Source of the DNA: Erysipelotrichaceae bacterium
GTDB taxonomy: Bacteria; Bacillota_I; Bacilli_A; Erysipelotrichales; Erysipelotrichaceae
Length of the DNA stretch: 64,000 bases
Direction of reading: 5' to 3'
Assembly (NCBI GenBank): GCA_017473335.1
Contig: JAFULN010000040.1
Coordinates: forward strand, 1-64,000
Below the pieces are notes generated by a model that searched no databases, was not told the origin of the DNA, and saw nothing but the letters and a program-made list of their open reading frames with translations. The position numbers and the translations under genes were made by a program. Position 1 is the first letter of the stretch. The number at the start of each line of letters is the position of its first letter. This document shows, piece after piece, positions 60,416 through 64,000 of this stretch.

Positions 60416-61786
60416 CTAGTAAATACTTCTTAATTTACGTTCCAAGTGCATTAGCGAATCCGGAAGCAGCGTTTCTAGCTGTTCATCATCTGTACAAAAA
60501 CTCGATAATGCATCAACGTGTTTTCTAAACACTTGCATAATTTTAAACAACTTATCTTCAAAGATGATTTCTATTTTTCCACAACTAATCATCGATTTGG
60601 CGACACACTGCACAAGAGCATCTTTGGCCATTTGTCCTACAAGAGTTGAACAAGAATTAAAGACTTCATCAAACCATCTGCGCTCAATAATTAGATTGCG
60701 GAGTATTTCAATAAACTTGCGGAAATCTTCTAAATTGTTATCTGGTTCAACTGCAAATAGCATCACAAAAAAGACATGCCATTCATAATCAACATTCAAT
60801 ACAGACTGCCAGTATTTCCCAAGCTCATCACAGAATGGGTCAGAATGTTCAAAATCCTTTTCCAGATATATAGGCTGAGTAAAATCAATTTCTGATATTT
60901 TCAACAAATTAAAATGCTCAAAATAATCAATCATTCGAATTTGAGGATTGTCCGAATTGAGAAAATCCTTAATATAAATATACTGACTTAAAATTGCACT
61001 GCACTTTTTGAAATCAGTTGTAAAACCAAGTGAATCAACCATTTTCAAAGAGTATATATCATTGATAGAACGAGCTAAATAGGATTTAAATCCTTGCTCA
61101 CTCATTCCAAAATCTGTATTCTGAGCGCTTTGAGCAAGCATCTGTTCATAAACAATCTGAAGCTGATGATCAACAACTTCTAAAGAATCATAAATAGATG
61201 ACAAAACCGATTTCATAAAGATATCATTAAAAATGATATGTGGATTTTTATATACAACCTGATGCTCAATCTCTGACCAGAAGCGATGCACAAGAGCTTT
61301 AATTTGGAACTCAAAATTTACTCGTTCACCTTCATGCATATAATAACCGTCAATACGATACAATGTAAAACCATTTCTCTGTGTTTGAGGCTGAGGCATG
61401 CTTAGATTCAAAAATACATTTGAGTCACTAATACACTGCGCGTATTCATTATAACTAGGCTTAAAATGCTTCAGCAGCTGTTTGTATATCTTATTTTCAT
61501 CAGTAATAAATCTGCATTCAACTTTAACACCTATCAAATCAGGAAGCAGTTCGAGTACTTCCAGTGCAGTTTTACATGTTAAATAATATTTATTTCGAAT
61601 CATCTTTTCTTTTAAAGATTTCGCAGATTTGATACGAGATGTAAACGCAATAGAGTCAACATCTTCACCTTCCAGCATCTGCTTAAACAATCCAACAACC
61701 TTCTCTTCAACAAGCTCAAAAATCGGCTGTTTCTGCTGAAGCAGCGCTGTACTTTCGTCTACTAGGTCAAATAGCTGTAAACGCAT
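60416..61786 (-). CDS. Divergent RelA/SpoT-domain protein with long C-terminal region
   Basis: 456 residues. Residues about 45-200 match a RelA/SpoT nucleotidyltransferase domain: RIKSAKSLKEK, LLPDLIGVKVECRF, GFTLYRIDG and FEFQIKALVHRFWSEIEHQV. The catalytic Asp (DLIGVKV) and Glu (EFQIK) are kept. The GYxSLH-type motif is GFTLYRI, so the nucleotide-binding Tyr/His set is altered. The last 230 residues are helical and unfamiliar. It may be a small alarmone synthetase variant or an inactive relative. It lies nine bases after rsmF and directly before spoIIIAH. Confidence 0.72.
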   Translation of the reverse strand: MRLQLFDLVDESTALLQQKQPIFELVEEKVVGLFKQMLEGEDVDSIAFTSRIKSAKSLKEKMIRNKYYLTCKTALEVLELLPDLIGVKVECRFITDENKIYKQLLKHFKPSYNEYAQCISDSNVFLNLSMPQPQTQRNGFTLYRIDGYYMHEGERVNFEFQIKALVHRFWSEIEHQVVYKNPHIIFNDIFMKSVLSSIYDSLEVVDHQLQIVYEQMLAQSAQNTDFGMSEQGFKSYLARSINDIYSLKMVDSLGFTTDFKKCSAILSQYIYIKDFLNSDNPQIRMIDYFEHFNLLKISEIDFTQPIYLEKDFEHSDPFCDELGKYWQSVLNVDYEWHVFFVMLFAVEPDNNLEDFRKFIEILRNLIIERRWFDEVFNSCSTLVGQMAKDALVQCVAKSMISCGKIEIIFEDKLFKIMQVFRKHVDALSSFCTDDEQLETLLPDSLMHLERKLRSIY

Positions 61787-61795
61787 GAAAATCTC

Positions 61796-63115
61796 CTATC
61801 TTTGTCTTAACCCCTTTGGTAATTTATTTTTGATTGTTTGTCCATCTGACTTTCCAAAGCCAATAATATGTTCATTCCAAACTAAACCAATATATCCTTT
61901 TGGTGCAGGATGTGTTAAAACCTCTCCCTGCATATATCGTACCATTTCATCATGGGAACATGATGTGATTTTCAGAAAATATGGACGCAGAAAAGCACTG
62001 GAATAAAAATGCTGATGTGGTTCAAATCGTTCCTTGATGATTTCACCTGCGAGAATTCCCTGACGCAATACACGGACTTTTCCCAAATCATAAAATGCAT
62101 CTGCAAGATATACTTTCTCTTTCACCATATATACGTTCAATGGAATAGATGATAACTGATCCTTTAAAAATATATTTACTGATTTGTGAGGCTGATTAGA
62201 CTTAATTCTCTTAAGTTCCTTAAAAGTTCCTTGTTTTTTTCTTAGTTTCGCAACAAAATGTCCTTCTCCGCCATCCATCAGAAAAATTCTACGAACTTTT
62301 GACCCATCACACAGCCCAACATCATAACCTGGCCTTCCAAATTGTGTAGTTGTAGGCATCAGCTCTAAATCTGGATAAGTCTGCAAAAGATAATCAATCA
62401 CTTCTTCATTTTCTTCAACAGAATATGTACACGTAGAATAAACCATGATTCCACCTGGTTTTAAAACAGTTACAGCTTGGTCTACAATTCTTTTTTGACG
62501 CTGAGCACACGCTTTGACATGCGCTTCACTCCAATCATCCATAGCTTTAGAATGTTTTCTAAACATTCCTTCACCGCTGCATGGAGCATCCACTAATACT
62601 TTATCCATACATCCAACAAGTTGAGGACATAATATTTCTGGTGCACTGTTTGTAATAATTGCGTTGCTGATACCGCAGCGTTCACAATTACTCAGAAGAA
62701 CTTGAGCACGTTGTGCATCTATTTCATTAGTAATCAACAAACCCTGATGATTCAGTTTCATTGCAATCTGTGTACTTTTCCCGCCAGGAGCAGCACATAA
62801 ATCAAGCACAAAATCACCTGGAAGAGGATTCAAAATTTCAACTGCAGAACATGCACTGACTTCTTGAAGATAAAATAATCCTTGATGATGTTCAACTGTT
62901 TTTCCCAATTTAACGTCTTCTGGTATTTCAAAAATATGATCACTTAAAGGTGTTTCTTTCCAGCTACATAAACCACTGTCTTTAAACGACTGTGCATCCC
63001 ATTTTAAAGTATTTATACGCAATCCTTTGTGCATAGGATCATCAAGTGCCTTTAAATAGTCATCAAACTCATCCTGAAGCATATTTTTCATTCGTTCAAG
63101 AAAAACTTCATTCAT
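61796..63115 (-). CDS. rsmF: RsmF/RsmB-type rRNA cytosine-C5 methyltransferase
   Basis: 439 residues. SAM-binding VLDLCAAPGGKSTQIA, catalytic Cys motifs DAPCSGEGMFRK (about residue 180) and YSTCTYSVEENEE (about 235), with a C-terminal PUA-like RsmF extension (about 290-439). It methylates a cytosine of 16S rRNA. Overlaps ribF by four bases (ATGA). Confidence 0.92.
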   Translation of the reverse strand: MNEVFLERMKNMLQDEFDDYLKALDDPMHKGLRINTLKWDAQSFKDSGLCSWKETPLSDHIFEIPEDVKLGKTVEHHQGLFYLQEVSACSAVEILNPLPGDFVLDLCAAPGGKSTQIAMKLNHQGLLITNEIDAQRAQVLLSNCERCGISNAIITNSAPEILCPQLVGCMDKVLVDAPCSGEGMFRKHSKAMDDWSEAHVKACAQRQKRIVDQAVTVLKPGGIMVYSTCTYSVEENEEVIDYLLQTYPDLELMPTTTQFGRPGYDVGLCDGSKVRRIFLMDGGEGHFVAKLRKKQGTFKELKRIKSNQPHKSVNIFLKDQLSSIPLNVYMVKEKVYLADAFYDLGKVRVLRQGILAGEIIKERFEPHQHFYSSAFLRPYFLKITSCSHDEMVRYMQGEVLTHPAPKGYIGLVWNEHIIGFGKSDGQTIKNKLPKGLRQR

Positions 63116-64000
63116 ACAAAATACTCCCGTGTCGCTTGTACATCACGATTTAATTGCGAAATTAATTCATCAATTGACGAAAATTTCTTTTCATCTCTTA
63201 TCTTTCGATAAAATGAAACATCTACATTCTTTCCATAGATATCTCCATGAAAATCAAGTAAATGAGCCTCAATAGATAAGACTCTTCGTTTATTAAATGT
63301 AGGATTAAACCCAATATTTATCATAGCAGGATAATCACATTCATCAAAAGACACTTTACCAACATAAACCCCACGGTTAGGAATCAAAAATTCACGTTCA
63401 GCTTTAATATTAGCTGTAGGAAAACCAATGCCAGTTCCCTTCGCATTTCCATGAATTACACTTCCTTCAATCGTATACGCATAACCAAGAAGTGCAGCAG
63501 CTTCCTCCATACGACCTTCATCTATGCATTCACATATACGTGTAGAACTGATTTTTCCTTTTTCATCATTCACAGAATCAACGCAAACAACTTCAAAACC
63601 ATGATTAGCTAAAGTTTGAGCATTTCCGGAACCTCTAGAAGCATAATGAAAATCAAATCCGCAGATCATTGCTTTAAGATTAAAGTTTTTCAACAATAAT
63701 TCAACAAAATCATACTCACTCAGATTTGACATTTCCTTCGTAAAATCCAGTACAATAAAATGTTCAATACCTGCTTTTTCAGCTAATTCTTGACGCTGTT
63801 TCATTGTTGTTAAATGCTGTACATCCTGAGCTTGTTTAATAATCACCCATGGATCCGGATCAAAGGTAATAATTGCACTTTCAGCACTCAATTCTGCTGC
63901 TTTGCTTAAAGTATTGTTAACCAAAGCCATATGTCCAAGATGAAGTCCATCAAAATATCCAATACAGGCAACAACAGGAGTATCAATTAAATGTTCACTT
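63112..64000 (-). CDS. ribF: Bifunctional riboflavin kinase/FAD synthetase, 5' end outside the window
   Basis: The frame is open to the window edge; the visible start of the protein includes GYFDGLHLGHMALVN, the FAD-synthetase signature GxFDGxHxGH, so the true start is beyond 64000. The FAD-synthetase half (to about residue 170) and the riboflavin-kinase half (GNAKGTGIGFPTANI, RGVYVGKV, INIGFNPTF) are both complete. It makes FMN and FAD. First visible gene of ribF-rsmF-relA-like. Confidence 0.95.
   Translation of the reverse strand, partial: SEHLIDTPVVACIGYFDGLHLGHMALVNNTLSKAAELSAESAIITFDPDPWVIIKQAQDVQHLTTMKQRQELAEKAGIEHFIVLDFTKEMSNLSEYDFVELLLKNFNLKAMICGFDFHYASRGSGNAQTLANHGFEVVCVDSVNDEKGKISSTRICECIDEGRMEEAAALLGYAYTIEGSVIHGNAKGTGIGFPTANIKAEREFLIPNRGVYVGKVSFDECDYPAMINIGFNPTFNKRRVLSIEAHLLDFHGDIYGKNVDVSFYRKIRDEKKFSSIDELISQLNRDVQATREYFV

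Overview
The window looks like a chromosomal segment of a low-GC, spore-forming Firmicute. The weight of evidence is the sporulation genes (dacF, spoIIAA-spoIIAB-sigF, spoVAC-D-E-F, a spoIIIAH-like gene, a GerE-like regulator), PyrR and T-box RNA control, strong AGGAGG ribosome sites and gene order shared with Bacillus (rnhC / cvpA-mutS2-uvrC-gerE-murI; infC-rpmI-rplT; ytqA-ytqB). The combination is compatible with the Erysipelotrichia, but that placement is an inference. Most genes are on the minus strand in tightly overlapping operons (ATGA or TAATG junctions).

Layout. 0-0.5 kb: edge of a TnpB-like transposase gene and a 90-bp sequence that recurs at 58.1 kb. 0.5-7.3 kb: cvpA-mutS2-uvrC-gerE-vanY-like-murI, DNA repair plus wall and sporulation functions. 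7.3-8.9 kb: rnhC and a class-I amidotransferase-like peptidase. 8.9-12.1 kb: lspA-rluD-rhomboid-dCMP deaminase. 12.1-18.5 kb: Uup-type ABC-F, a heterodimeric ABC exporter preceded by a 45-residue small ORF that ends in a terminator, a TSCPD protein, and a decayed ktrA 3' end. 18.9-23.1 kb: lipid kinase, DEAD-box helicase, rubrerythrin, ZIP metal transporter. 23.1-26.9 kb: two-component system, an internally deleted tnpB, and mrp. 27-29.3 kb: small P-loop operon, a candidate C-rich small RNA, scpA-scpB. 29.4-36.8 kb: sporulation block, interrupted between sigF and spoVAC by a dicarboxylate/amino-acid symporter gene under a complete PyrR attenuator. 36.9-41.3 kb: glycoside hydrolase 2 and leuS with a leucine T-box. 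41.4-44.7 kb: degV, ytqA-ytqB, a second C-rich small RNA candidate and a HAD phosphatase. 44.7-50.9 kb: transport and housekeeping genes, a ComK-like protein, and a RidA protein with a cysteine-rich tail. 51-56.2 kb: radical-SAM/rdgB/lit/trmL operon and an orphan DUF1887 (Card1/Can2-type) nuclease. 56.3-64 kb: gltX, infC-rpmI-rplT with an L20 leader and an AUU start, a Gls24 protein, spoIIIAH-like, a divergent RelA/SpoT-like protein, rsmF and the truncated ribF.

The most unusual observations are the PyrR box in front of a symporter whose acidic-substrate arginine is replaced; two well-formed small RNAs exposing UUCCCC loops; the orphan CARF-nuclease; hairpins that overlap the translation starts of two sporulation genes; and the BmrB-like leader ORF. 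No rRNA, tRNA or CRISPR array was seen.
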